From: Mycobacterium sp. IS-1496 | GTDB lineage: Bacteria > Actinomycetota > Actinomycetes > Mycobacteriales > Mycobacteriaceae | Assembly (NCBI RefSeq): GCF_001499995.1 | Contig: NZ_LQIU01000076.1 | Span: forward strand, 100,986 to 164,985 | Direction: 5' to 3' | DNA length: 64,000 bases | In this document: positions 46,464 through 58,214 of the stretch, piece after piece | Position numbering within the stretch: position 1 is the stretch's first letter | Layout of the letters: each line of letters opens with the position of its first letter | Translations under genes and position numbers: made by a program | Notes under the pieces: model-generated | The model's database searches: none | What the model was told of the DNA's origin: nothing | What the model saw: only the letters and a program-made list of their open reading frames with translations

Positions 46464-47773
46464 GCCCCCGCGTCGGCGTCACCCTCTCCGGCCGCTACCG
46501 GCTCCAGCGGCTCATCGCCACCGGCGGTATGGGTCAGGTGTGGGAAGCCGTGGACAGCCGCCTGGGCCGCCGCGTCGCCATCAAGGTCCTCAAGGCCGAG
46601 TACTCCACCGATCCCGAGTTCGTCGAACGGTTCCGCGCCGAGGCGCGCACCGTCGCGATGCTCAACCACCCCGGCATCGCCAGCGTCTACGACTACGGCG
46701 AGACGGACATGGACGGGGAGGGCCGCACCGCGTACCTGGTGATGGAACTCGTCAACGGGGAGCCGCTGAACTCGGTGCTCAAACGCACCGGCCGGCTGTC
46801 CCTGCGGCACGCGCTGGACATGCTGGAGCAGACCGGGCGCGCACTGCAGGTCGCGCACACCGCAGGCCTGGTGCACCGCGACGTCAAACCCGGCAACATC
46901 CTCATCACCCCGACCGGTCAGGTGAAACTCACCGACTTCGGGATCGCCAAGGCCGTCGACGCGGCCCCGGTCACCCAGACCGGCATGGTGATGGGCACCG
47001 CCCAGTACATCGCGCCCGAGCAGGCGCTCGGACACGACGCGACCGCCGCCAGCGACGTCTACGCACTCGGCGTCGTCGGCTACGAATCCGTCTCCGGCAA
47101 GCGACCTTTCACCGGCGACGGCGCGCTGACCGTGGCGATGAAACACATCAAGGAGACGCCGCCGCCCCTGCCCGCGGACCTGCCGCCCAACGTGCGTGAA
47201 CTGATCGAGATCACGCTGGTGAAGAACCCCGGCATGCGGTACCGGTCCGGCGGTCCGTTCGCCGACGCCGTGGCGGCCGTGCGGTCCGGTCGCCGCCCGC
47301 CGCGGCCGAACCAGGCGCCGACCCTCGGTCGTGCCACCCCCGCCGCCGTTCCGTCGGCCGCCCAGGCCCGCGCCGCCGCCGACCTCACCGGCCGGGCGCC
47401 GGTCACCGCCGCCAGGGCGCGGCCCACCGGCGCGATCCACCGGCCACCGCCGCCGCGGCGCACGTTCTCCTCCGGGCAGCGCGCGCTGCTGTGGGCCGCC
47501 GGCGTGCTCGGTGCGCTCGCGATCGTCATCGCGATCCTGATCGTCCTCAACGCCCAGGACCGCAAGGACCGTGAGTTGCCGCCGCCGACGGTGACGAACA
47601 CCATCACCGAGACCACGCCGTATCAGTCGCCCGCAGCGCTGCCCGATTGGACCTCCTCTGCGGTCATCGGTCATGGTGGAGACACCTCCGGGGCACTCCG
47701 CCCCGACGCGGCTGCCACATCCGCGCACCTCAGGGCGCTGCCCGCCCCAGCACAGACATGGCCCCGAACATAG
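46460..47773 (+). CDS. pknA: PknA, transmembrane Ser/Thr protein kinase
   Basis: 437 residues. Kinase domain 1-275 with Gly loop TGGMGQVW, K42, HRD loop with D141 in HRDVKPGN, DFG at 159-161 and activation-loop threonines T172 and T174. A Pro/Ala-rich juxtamembrane stretch follows, then one transmembrane helix (about 346-368) and a short external tail without PASTA repeats. Controls cell shape and division. ATG overlaps the pbpA stop (ATGA); pknB follows three bases after the stop. Confidence 0.95.
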   Translation: MSPRVGVTLSGRYRLQRLIATGGMGQVWEAVDSRLGRRVAIKVLKAEYSTDPEFVERFRAEARTVAMLNHPGIASVYDYGETDMDGEGRTAYLVMELVNGEPLNSVLKRTGRLSLRHALDMLEQTGRALQVAHTAGLVHRDVKPGNILITPTGQVKLTDFGIAKAVDAAPVTQTGMVMGTAQYIAPEQALGHDATAASDVYALGVVGYESVSGKRPFTGDGALTVAMKHIKETPPPLPADLPPNVRELIEITLVKNPGMRYRSGGPFADAVAAVRSGRRPPRPNQAPTLGRATPAAVPSAAQARAAADLTGRAPVTAARARPTGAIHRPPPPRRTFSSGQRALLWAAGVLGALAIVIAILIVLNAQDRKDRELPPPTVTNTITETTPYQSPAALPDWTSSAVIGHGGDTSGALRPDAAATSAHLRALPAPAQTWPRT

Positions 47774-47775
47774 AC

Positions 47776-49650
47776 ATGACCACCCCACAGCACCTGTCCG
47801 ACCGCTACGAACTGGGCGAGATCCTCGGCTTCGGCGGAATGTCGGAAGTCCACCTCGCCCGTGACACGCGGCTGCACCGCGACGTCGCGATCAAGGTGCT
47901 GCGCGCCGACCTCGCCCGCGACCCGAGTTTCTATCTGCGGTTCCGGCGCGAGGCGCAGAACGCGGCGGCGCTGAACCACCCCGCGATCGTCGCGGTGTAC
48001 GACACCGGGGAGGCCGAGACGCCGACCGGTCCGCTGCCGTACATCGTGATGGAGTACGTCGACGGTGTGACGCTGCGCGACATCGTGCACTCCGAGGGGC
48101 CGATGCCCGTTAAGCGGGCGCTGGAGGTCATCGCCGACGCCTGCCAGGCGCTGAACTTCAGCCACCAGCACGGCACGATCCACCGCGACGTCAAACCCGC
48201 CAACATCATGATCAGCAAGACCGGCGCGGTGAAGGTGATGGACTTCGGCATCGCCAAGGCGCTCGCCGACGCCAACAGCGTCACCCAGACCGCCGCCGTG
48301 ATCGGCACCGCGCAATACCTGTCGCCCGAGCAGGCCCGCGGGGAGAAGGTCGACGCGCGCTCCGACGTGTACTCGCTGGGCTGTGTGCTCTACGAGTTGC
48401 TCACCGGCGAACCGCCGTTCGTCGGCGACTCCCCGGTCGCGGTGGCCTATCAGCACGTCCGCGAGGATCCGGTGCCGCCGTCACAGCGCCATGCGGGCAT
48501 CTCGCGGGACCTCGACGCCGTGGTGCTCAAGGCGCTCGCGAAGAACCCCGACAACCGCTATCAGACGGCGGCCGAACTGCGCGCCGATCTGGTGCGGGTA
48601 CACAGCGGCGAGCCGCCCGAGGCGCCGAAGGTGTTCACCGACGCCGAGCGGACGTCCATGCTCGCCGCGGCGCCGCATCCGGACCGCACCGAACCCATCA
48701 CGCACATGCCGCGCCCCGAGCCGCGGCTGGTGGAGCGCAATCGCGGGGGATCGATCGGCCGGTGGCTCGCCGCGGTCGCCGTGCTGGCCGTGTTGACCGT
48801 CGTGGTCGCCGTCGCCATCAACACCTACGGCGGGGAGACCCGCGCGGTACAGGTGCCCGACGTGCGCGGCGAGGTCTCCGCCGACGCCGTCGCCCAACTG
48901 CAGAACGCCGGGTTCGCGGTGCGCACCCAGAACGAGCCGAACTCCGAGGTGGCGCCCGACCACGTGATCAACACGTCGCCGGAGGCGAACACCGACGTCG
49001 ACGCCGGCGAAGAGATCACCATCAACGTCTCCACCGGGCCGGAACAGCGTGAAGTGCCCGATGTGAAGTCGCTGACCTACGCCGAAGCGGTCCGCAAGCT
49101 CACCGATGCCGGGTTCGGTCGCTTCCGGCAGCAGGCCTCGCCGTCGACCCCGGAACTCAAGGACCGGGTGATGGCCACGAACCCGCCGGCCAACCAGACG
49201 TCGGCTATCACCAACGAGATCACGATCATCATCGGGTCGGGACCCCAGAGCCGCTCGGTCCCGGAGGTCGTCGGGCAGACGGTCGAGACCGCGCAGCAGA
49301 TCCTCACCGCGTCCGGCTTCAGCAATTCGGTGCCCGCCGAGGTCGACAGCACCGAACCGGCGGGCCAGGTCCTCGGCACCAGCCCGGCGGCTGGCGAGAA
49401 CGTCCCGGTGGACACGCTGATCCAGCTGCAGGTGTCCCGCGGCAACCAGTTCGTGATGCCCGACCTCACCGGCCAGTTCTGGACCGACGCCGAACCTCGG
49501 CTACGCGCGCTGGGCTGGACGGGCGTTCTGGACAAGGGCGGTGACGTGCCGAACAGCGGTCAGCGCACCAACGCGGTGGTCCGTCAGACCCCGCCGCCGG
49601 GCGCCGGCGTCAACTTCGACAGCAGGATCACGCTGAACTTCGCGTCGTAG
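47776..49650 (+). CDS. pknB: PknB, PASTA-domain Ser/Thr protein kinase
   Basis: 624 residues. Kinase domain with GFGGMSEV, K40, D138 in HRDVKPAN, DFG and activation-loop T170/T172; juxtamembrane linker (about 275-330); transmembrane helix (about 333-351); then four PASTA repeats (about 354-624) ending FDSRITLNFAS. The PASTA part binds muropeptides or lipid II. Start ATG at 47776 matches the MTTPxHLSDRYELGE start of H37Rv PknB. The 3' end overlaps the convergent trpG-type gene by 23 bases. Last gene of the operon. Confidence 0.96.
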   Translation: MTTPQHLSDRYELGEILGFGGMSEVHLARDTRLHRDVAIKVLRADLARDPSFYLRFRREAQNAAALNHPAIVAVYDTGEAETPTGPLPYIVMEYVDGVTLRDIVHSEGPMPVKRALEVIADACQALNFSHQHGTIHRDVKPANIMISKTGAVKVMDFGIAKALADANSVTQTAAVIGTAQYLSPEQARGEKVDARSDVYSLGCVLYELLTGEPPFVGDSPVAVAYQHVREDPVPPSQRHAGISRDLDAVVLKALAKNPDNRYQTAAELRADLVRVHSGEPPEAPKVFTDAERTSMLAAAPHPDRTEPITHMPRPEPRLVERNRGGSIGRWLAAVAVLAVLTVVVAVAINTYGGETRAVQVPDVRGEVSADAVAQLQNAGFAVRTQNEPNSEVAPDHVINTSPEANTDVDAGEEITINVSTGPEQREVPDVKSLTYAEAVRKLTDAGFGRFRQQASPSTPELKDRVMATNPPANQTSAITNEITIIIGSGPQSRSVPEVVGQTVETAQQILTASGFSNSVPAEVDSTEPAGQVLGTSPAAGENVPVDTLIQLQVSRGNQFVMPDLTGQFWTDAEPRLRALGWTGVLDKGGDVPNSGQRTNAVVRQTPPPGAGVNFDSRITLNFAS

Positions 49651-50302
49651 CCGCCGCGACCGTCGTGGCCACCTCGTCCTCGAGCCGGCGGACCAGGGTC
49701 TCGTCTGGGGCGCTGCCGCAGTAGCCGAGCCAGTTCGCCAGCATCCGGTGGCCACCCTCGGTGAGGATCGACTCGGGGTGGAACTGGACGCCGTGGATCG
49801 GCAGTTCGGTGTGGCGCACACCCATGATGACGCCGCCGGGAGTGCGGGCGGTGACCTCGAGTTCGTCGGGCATCGTCTCGGGCAGGATGGTCAACGAGTG
49901 GTACCGCGTGGCGGTGAACGGATCCGGCAGCCCCTTGAGCACACCGGTGTTCGTGTGGTGCACGATGCTGGTCTTGCCGTGCAGCAACTCCGGGGCACGG
50001 TCGACGGTGCCACCGAACGCCACACCGATCGCCTGATGGCCCAGACACACACCGAGCAGGGGAGTGCCCGCCGCCGCACACGCGTGCACCAGCGGGATCG
50101 ACGCCCCGGCGCGCTCGGGCGTGCCCGGGCCGGGACTCAGCAGCACCCCGTCGAAGTCCTCGGCGGCCTTCGCGATGTCGGCGTCGGTGCCCAGGCGGCT
50201 GTGGTCGTTGCGCCAGACGGTCACGTCCACGCCGAGTTGCCCGAGGTACTGGACGAGGTTGAACACGAAGCTGTCGTAGTTGTCGACGACCAAGAACTGC
50301 AT
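49628..50302 (-). CDS. trpG: Glutamine amidotransferase, anthranilate/aminodeoxychorismate synthase component II
   Basis: 224-residue class I amidotransferase that supplies ammonia from glutamine for anthranilate and/or p-aminobenzoate synthesis. Starts MQFLVVDNYDSFVFNLVQYL; PGPGTPE oxyanion loop, catalytic Cys in GVCLGHQA, and His-Glu in GVQFHPESI. H37Rv Rv0013 (trpG/pabA) has the same position next to pknB. In mycobacteria one glutaminase probably serves both pathways; sequence alone cannot separate them. Convergent overlap with pknB. Confidence 0.9.
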   Translation of the reverse strand: MQFLVVDNYDSFVFNLVQYLGQLGVDVTVWRNDHSRLGTDADIAKAAEDFDGVLLSPGPGTPERAGASIPLVHACAAAGTPLLGVCLGHQAIGVAFGGTVDRAPELLHGKTSIVHHTNTGVLKGLPDPFTATRYHSLTILPETMPDELEVTARTPGGVIMGVRHTELPIHGVQFHPESILTEGGHRMLANWLGYCGSAPDETLVRRLEDEVATTVAAATTRSSA

Positions 50303-50324
50303 CCGACCAGGTTACCTCCGGTGT

Positions 50325-51161
50325 TCAGTACCCGACGGGTCCGATCGGCTGCGCGAATTTCATCCGCACCGGTTCGGTGTGCCCGACGAGTTCCACCTCG
50401 GCGCGCGGCTCCTCGGTGTAGCCGAGGCCGAACCGCACCACGTACTGCTTGTACAGCGACACCAGCGGCGACTCGGACAGCGCGGCCCGCATGGCGTCGG
50501 CGTCGCCGATCGCGGTGATGACGTACGGCGGGCTGTACGTGCGTCCGTTGAGCAGCAGGGTGTTGCCGACGCAGCGGGGTGCGGAGGTGGCGATGATCCG
50601 CTGGTCCTGCATCTGGACGCCCTCTGCGCCCGCGCTCCACAGCGCGTTGAGGACGGCCTGGATGTCCTGCTGGTGGACCACCAGGTCGTCGGGGGAGGCG
50701 TCCCTGGGGAATCGTCCCTCGGCGTCACGCTGGGCGTCGTTGAGGGTGACGACAAGGCCCGGGCCCTTCACCGGGTTCAGCCCCGCGTCGGCGGCCAGCG
50801 CCGCGGACCGGTTGGTGATCGCGGCCAGCGCCGACTCGGTACCCGGGCTTCCGCCGTGGTGCCCGTCGACCTCCGCCGACAGCTCGTCGCGTTGGGCGAC
50901 GAGGCCGTCGACGGACTGCTGCGCCTCCCGAACGAGGTCGACCAGCCGCGGAGCGTCGCTGCGGCGGATCTCGTCGCCGCCGGACACCCCGTGGGTGGCG
51001 GCCAGCAACAGGCCCGCGGCCAGACACACCATCGGCACCCCGAACCGCCAGCCGGAACTCCGGCCGGTCCGGGTACGCGCCGGGGCGGCCGGGGCCGCCG
51101 ACTCCGTGGGCGGCGGTTCCCGGTCCGGTCCTGCGTTAGGCTCAGGGGGCATCTGCACCAT
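50325..51161 (-). CDS. DUF881-family membrane-anchored protein (Rv0012-like)
   Basis: 278 residues. Pro-rich cytoplasmic start (about 1-38), one transmembrane helix (about 40-60, [19 protein letters not shown]), a coiled-coil section (about 70-105, [23 protein letters not shown]) and the DUF881 domain (about 110-278) with LVVTLNDA and [19 protein letters not shown]881 proteins are YlxX/W-like and often sit near division genes. H37Rv Rv0012 lies between trpG and crgA as here. Divergent from crgA. An alternative start is the ATG nine bases in. Confidence 0.85.
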
Positions 51162-51226
51162 CGTCGCATCTCGGAGCCGGTCAGCACACCGGTGGAACTG
51201 CGACGCCGACAGCCACGAAGGTGACC

Positions 51227-51511
51227 ATGCCCAAGTCGAAGGTCCGCAAGAAGAACGACTTCACCATCAGCCCGGTGAGCCGGACTCCGGTGAAGGTGAA
51301 GGCCGGCCCGTCGAGCGTCTGGTTCGTCGCGCTGTTCGTGGGTTTGATGCTCATCGGGCTGATCTGGCTGCTGGTGTTCCAGCTCGCCGCGACCAATCCG
51401 GTCGACGCCCCGGGCATGCTGCAGTGGATGGCCGACCTCGGCCCGTGGAACTACGCGATCGCGTTTGCCTTCATGATCACCGGTCTGTTGCTCACGATGC
51501 GCTGGCGCTGA
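51227..51511 (+). CDS. crgA: CrgA, division membrane protein
   Basis: 94 residues. Conserved [12 protein letters not shown] start, followed by two transmembrane helices (about 34-55 and 71-91) and the MRWR end. CrgA links FtsZ, FtsI and FtsQ and helps place the septum; it also interacts with CwsA, encoded close by. ATG at 51227 matches the known start; GTG at 51221 would add only two residues. Confidence 0.94.
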
Positions 51512-51665
51512 CCCGCAGAACGGCCACATGAATTCATTTCGCGCTCGGTCGGCCGGTAACACAGCAACGATGGACCCGCGCAATCACATCCGTGTAGTTC
51601 ATCCCCATTGGGGATAGCACCTGTGGATAACCCCATCGGCAACGGTAAAAGGGTGTGCACAACGC

Positions 51666-52085
51666 ATGCAGCAAACTGAGTGGAGCCCCCCTGCGGCGGG
51701 AATCGCAGGTTGCGGCCTCGTGGGTGCGCTGATGGCTACCGCGGCTGTGATGGTTGTCACAGACCCACCGGGCAGGATTCTTACAGGGATTGCCGCAGTG
51801 GGATTGATCACGTTTGCAATCTTGTCGTGGCGGGCACGACCCAAGCTGGCAATCACACCCGAGGGAGTGGCGGTGCGCGGCTGGTGGCACACCAGCGTGC
51901 TCGGGCGCGCCGACATCGAACTCGTGCGGATCACCGAGTTCCGGCGTCTGGCCCGCACGATGCGGCTCCTGGAGATCGACACAGCCGACGACCGGCTGCA
52001 CGTGTTCACGCGGTGGGATCTGGGGACCGACCCACTCGACGTGCTCGACGCCCTCACCGCGGCCGGCTACACCGGCACGCAGTGA
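51666..52085 (+). CDS. PH-domain membrane protein (Rv0010c-like)
   Basis: 139 residues: two hydrophobic helices (about 12-32 and 37-54) followed by a bacterial PH domain (about 58-139) with KLAITPEGVAVRGWWHTSVLGRADI and a TRWDLGTDPLDVLDAL helix. H37Rv Rv0010c occupies the same place between crgA and ppiA. It has no known enzymatic role. Convergent with ppiA across a 13-base gap. Confidence 0.85.
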   Translation: MQQTEWSPPAAGIAGCGLVGALMATAAVMVVTDPPGRILTGIAAVGLITFAILSWRARPKLAITPEGVAVRGWWHTSVLGRADIELVRITEFRRLARTMRLLEIDTADDRLHVFTRWDLGTDPLDVLDALTAAGYTGTQ

Positions 52086-52098
52086 CGGGCGGGGTCGG

Positions 52099-52626
52099 TC
52101 AGCTGATGGTGACCGATTCGATGACCACCGGATCGGTCGGCCGGTCGTTGCGGTCGGTCGCGGTCGTGGCGATCGCGTCGACCACCTTCTGGGACTCGGC
52201 GTCGACGACCTCACCGAAGATGGTGTGGCGGCGGTTGAGGTGCGGGGTCTTGCCGACGGTGATGAAGAACTGCGAACCGTTGGTGCCCGGCCCGGCGTTG
52301 GCCATCGCCAGCAGGTAGGGCTTGTCGAACTGCAACTCGGGGTGGAACTCGTCGGCGAACTGGTAGCCCGGCCCGCCGCGCCCGGTGCCGGTCGGGTCGC
52401 CGCCCTGGATCATGAACCCGTCGATGACCCGGTGGAACACCGCGCCGTCGTAGAACGGGCCCGACGTGCTGCCGGAGGCGTTCTCGCCCTTGTAGTCCTT
52501 CGTGCCCTGCGCCAGGCCGACGAAGTTCGACACCGTCTTGGGTGCATGGTTTCCGAAGAGGGCGATCTTGATATCGCCACGATTGGTGTGCAGGGTCGCC
52601 GTCGCGGTCTGAATAGGGCTCGTCAC
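52099..52626 (-). CDS. ppiA: Peptidyl-prolyl cis-trans isomerase A (cyclophilin)
   Basis: 175-residue cytoplasmic cyclophilin that speeds X-Pro isomerisation. Active-site features: VFHRVIDGFMIQGGDPTGTGRGG (Arg and Phe of the catalytic site), QFADEFHPEL, LAMANAGPGTNGSQFFITV and HTIFGEVVD. No signal peptide. Location between the PH-domain gene and cwsA equals H37Rv Rv0009. Confidence 0.95.
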   Translation of the reverse strand: MTSPIQTATATLHTNRGDIKIALFGNHAPKTVSNFVGLAQGTKDYKGENASGSTSGPFYDGAVFHRVIDGFMIQGGDPTGTGRGGPGYQFADEFHPELQFDKPYLLAMANAGPGTNGSQFFITVGKTPHLNRRHTIFGEVVDAESQKVVDAIATTATDRNDRPTDPVVIESVTIS

Positions 52627-52733
52627 GGGATGTCAGTGTGCCATCCGCCGATTGGGCGTCGTCATCGCACCCGGTGGTGGCAGGCTGTACCCACGATCAC
52701 CCGCCCCGTCGACCTGCCGCGAAAGAGGTACCC

Positions 52734-53144
52734 ATGAGCGTGAAGCCACTGACTCCGCGGCAGCGGTTGGCCCAGGGTCTGCGGTACACGGCGGTCGGGC
52801 CCGTCGACGTGACCCGGGGCGTGCTGGGGATGGGCGCGGACTCGGCCCAGGCCACCGCGGCGGAACTACGCCGGCGGTACCGCAGTGGCCAGCTGCGCCG
52901 CGAACTGGCCGCCGCCCAGAGCACCCTGGTCGCGGAACTCGCGGCCGTCCAGGAGGCGGTGAGCGGTCTGCCCGAGGCCCTCACGGGCACACGCGCGCGC
53001 AGGCGCCGCAAGCGCCTGCTGGCGCTCGGGGTGGGAGCCGGTGTCCTGGCGGTGGGCGCGGTGACGTTCTCGATCCTGCGCCGCTCGATGAAGCCCGAGC
53101 CGTCGCCGTTGCCGCCCAGCGTCGAGGTGACGCCCAAACCCTGA
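52734..53144 (+). CDS. cwsA: CwsA, cell wall synthesis/division protein
   Basis: 136 residues. Long helical cytoplasmic part (about 1-95, including QATAAELRRRYRSGQLRRELAAAQ), a basic RARRRRKRLL stretch, one transmembrane helix (about 96-117) and a Pro-rich end. CwsA (Rv0008c) interacts with CrgA and Wag31 and influences cell shape. ATG at 52734 follows GAAAGAGG; the upstream open frame overlaps the ppiA leader and is not needed. Confidence 0.85.
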   Translation: MSVKPLTPRQRLAQGLRYTAVGPVDVTRGVLGMGADSAQATAAELRRRYRSGQLRRELAAAQSTLVAELAAVQEAVSGLPEALTGTRARRRRKRLLALGVGAGVLAVGAVTFSILRRSMKPEPSPLPPSVEVTPKP

Positions 53145-53170
53145 CGGGGCCGGGCGAGATGAGACAAGTG

Positions 53171-53243
53171 TGGAGCCTAGGAGATTCGAACTCCTGACAT
53201 CTGCCTTGCAAAGGCAGCGCTCTACCAACTGAGCTAAGGCCCC
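53171..53243 (-). tRNA. alaT: tRNA-Ala (TGC)
   Basis: 73 nucleotides. Acceptor GGGGCCT pairs with AGGCTCC, D-arm TAGCTCAGTTGGTAGAGC, anticodon loop TTTGCAA with anticodon TGC, T-arm AGGAGTTCGAATCTCCT. CCA not encoded. Pairs with tRNA-Ile upstream as in H37Rv (alaT, ileT). Confidence 0.96.
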
Positions 53244-53250
53244 TCGCGGG

Positions 53251-53355
53251 TCAGGCTGATCGTTCGTCGAGCGCGTGCCACACCTCGGGGCCGTGCCGTG
53301 ACCGCCACACCAGGACCGACACCGCCAGCGCGGAGAGCACCAGAACGAAACGCAC
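53251..53355 (-). CDS. Small membrane protein between tRNA-Ile and tRNA-Ala (DLW-39-like candidate)
   Basis: 34-residue frame from GTG 53355 with a very strong ribosome site (GGAAGGGGG, five bases upstream). Residues 1-17 (VRFVLVLSALAVSVLVW) form a transmembrane helix, followed by a charged tail RSRHGPEVWHALDERSA with an acidic-Trp pattern similar to the small DLW-39 proteins encoded near gyrA in actinobacteria. It lies in the gap between two tRNA genes and on the same strand. Membership in DLW-39 is a suggestion; the gene call rests on ribosome site and composition. Confidence 0.5.
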   Translation of the reverse strand: MRFVLVLSALAVSVLVWRSRHGPEVWHALDERSA

Positions 53356-53404
53356 GGTGCCCCCTTCCAGCGGGCCCGGCCGGTGTGACGACCAGCCTGT
53401 CCAG

Positions 53405-53478
53405 TGGGCCTAGGAGGACTCGAACCTCCGACCTCTTCGTTATCAGCGAAGCGCTCTAACCGCCTGAGCTATAGGCCC
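53405..53478 (-). tRNA. ileT: tRNA-Ile (GAT)
   Basis: 74 nucleotides. Acceptor GGGCCTA/TAGGCCC, D-arm TAGCTCAGGCGGTTAGAGC, anticodon loop CTGATAA with anticodon GAT, T-arm GGAGGTTCGAGTCCTCC. CCA not encoded. Directly downstream of the DUF3566 gene, as in H37Rv. Confidence 0.96.
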
Positions 53479-53535
53479 GTGGTCACTACGGACGAGCAGC
53501 GAGATTACCGTAACCGCGCCTCTGTCCCCAAATCC

Positions 53536-54393
53536 CTAATCGCGGTCGGCCAGGGTCACTTCGACACCGCCCACGAGGTCGGTGGTGAGGTTGTAGATGA
53601 ACGCCCCGGCGGTGGCCATCGCCGACAGGATGACGATGTTGACCAGACCGATGAGGGCCGCGCCGCCGAAGATCGTCCCGCTGGACACCAGCTCTCCTCC
53701 GCCGGCGCCGCTCGTGCTGGTCAGCAGGTCGCCGACGTTGCTGTTGAGCTTGTCCCACACACCCATCCCGCCGAGGACGAGATACAGGAACGCCACGGCG
53801 ATCATCCACACGAAGAACAGCGCGACCGACAGCACGAGCGACACCTTCAGCGCGCTCCAGGGGTCGACACGACGGATCTGCATGCTGGCGCGGACCGGGC
53901 CGCGAGCGGGCCGATGACCCACCTGGGTGCGGGCGGCGGACCGGGCCGGCTGTTCGGCCGCAGGCCGGTCCGCCGGCTTGCGCTGCGGTGGCCGCGGCAC
54001 CGGGCCGGAGAGGTCCGGGAGCTCGCTGGCGTACGCCTCGGGCCGGGGGGTGTCCGTGCGTTCGGAGGTCCGGACCGGGGCGGCGGGCGCCTGTGTCTCC
54101 TCGGTCGGTGCCGAACCGCTCACCGGGAACCGGCTCGTGTTCCGGGCCTCGGCGCCGGGAGCGTGCGTGGACGATCCGCTGCGGCCGGGCTCCTGCCGGG
54201 CCGGTGCGCCCTGCGGCGGGCGGCTGGGGCGGCCACGCTGCCAGGGCGGGACGTCCCCGCCTTCCGTGCCGACCCGACCGGCCGCGTTGGCCGGCGATCC
54301 GTTGTCGCGGCCCGCGCCCGGCGCAGGGGAGCCGTTCCCGCTCCCGGGGCCCTCGCCCCCGCGCGGGAATCCCGGCTCGTTCGGTGCACTCAC
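53536..54393 (-). CDS. DUF3566-domain membrane protein (Rv0007-like)
   Basis: 285 residues. A long Pro/Gly/Arg-rich disordered N-terminal part (1-165) precedes the DUF3566 domain (about 172-285): RRVDPWSALKVSLVLS, two transmembrane helices (about 183-208 and 242-266) and a final NLTTDLVGGVEVTLADRD. The gene follows gyrA by 17 bases on the same strand and is likely cotranscribed with gyrB-gyrA. Function unknown; always near gyrA in mycobacteria. Confidence 0.88.
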   Translation of the reverse strand: MSAPNEPGFPRGGEGPGSGNGSPAPGAGRDNGSPANAAGRVGTEGGDVPPWQRGRPSRPPQGAPARQEPGRSGSSTHAPGAEARNTSRFPVSGSAPTEETQAPAAPVRTSERTDTPRPEAYASELPDLSGPVPRPPQRKPADRPAAEQPARSAARTQVGHRPARGPVRASMQIRRVDPWSALKVSLVLSVALFFVWMIAVAFLYLVLGGMGVWDKLNSNVGDLLTSTSGAGGGELVSSGTIFGGAALIGLVNIVILSAMATAGAFIYNLTTDLVGGVEVTLADRD

Positions 54394-54410
54394 CTACGGC
54401 TCCTCACTGA

Positions 54411-58184
<3,774 letters not shown>

Positions 58185-58214
58185 CGAGGATCCCTAGATA
58201 TCGGTCGGATGTCT

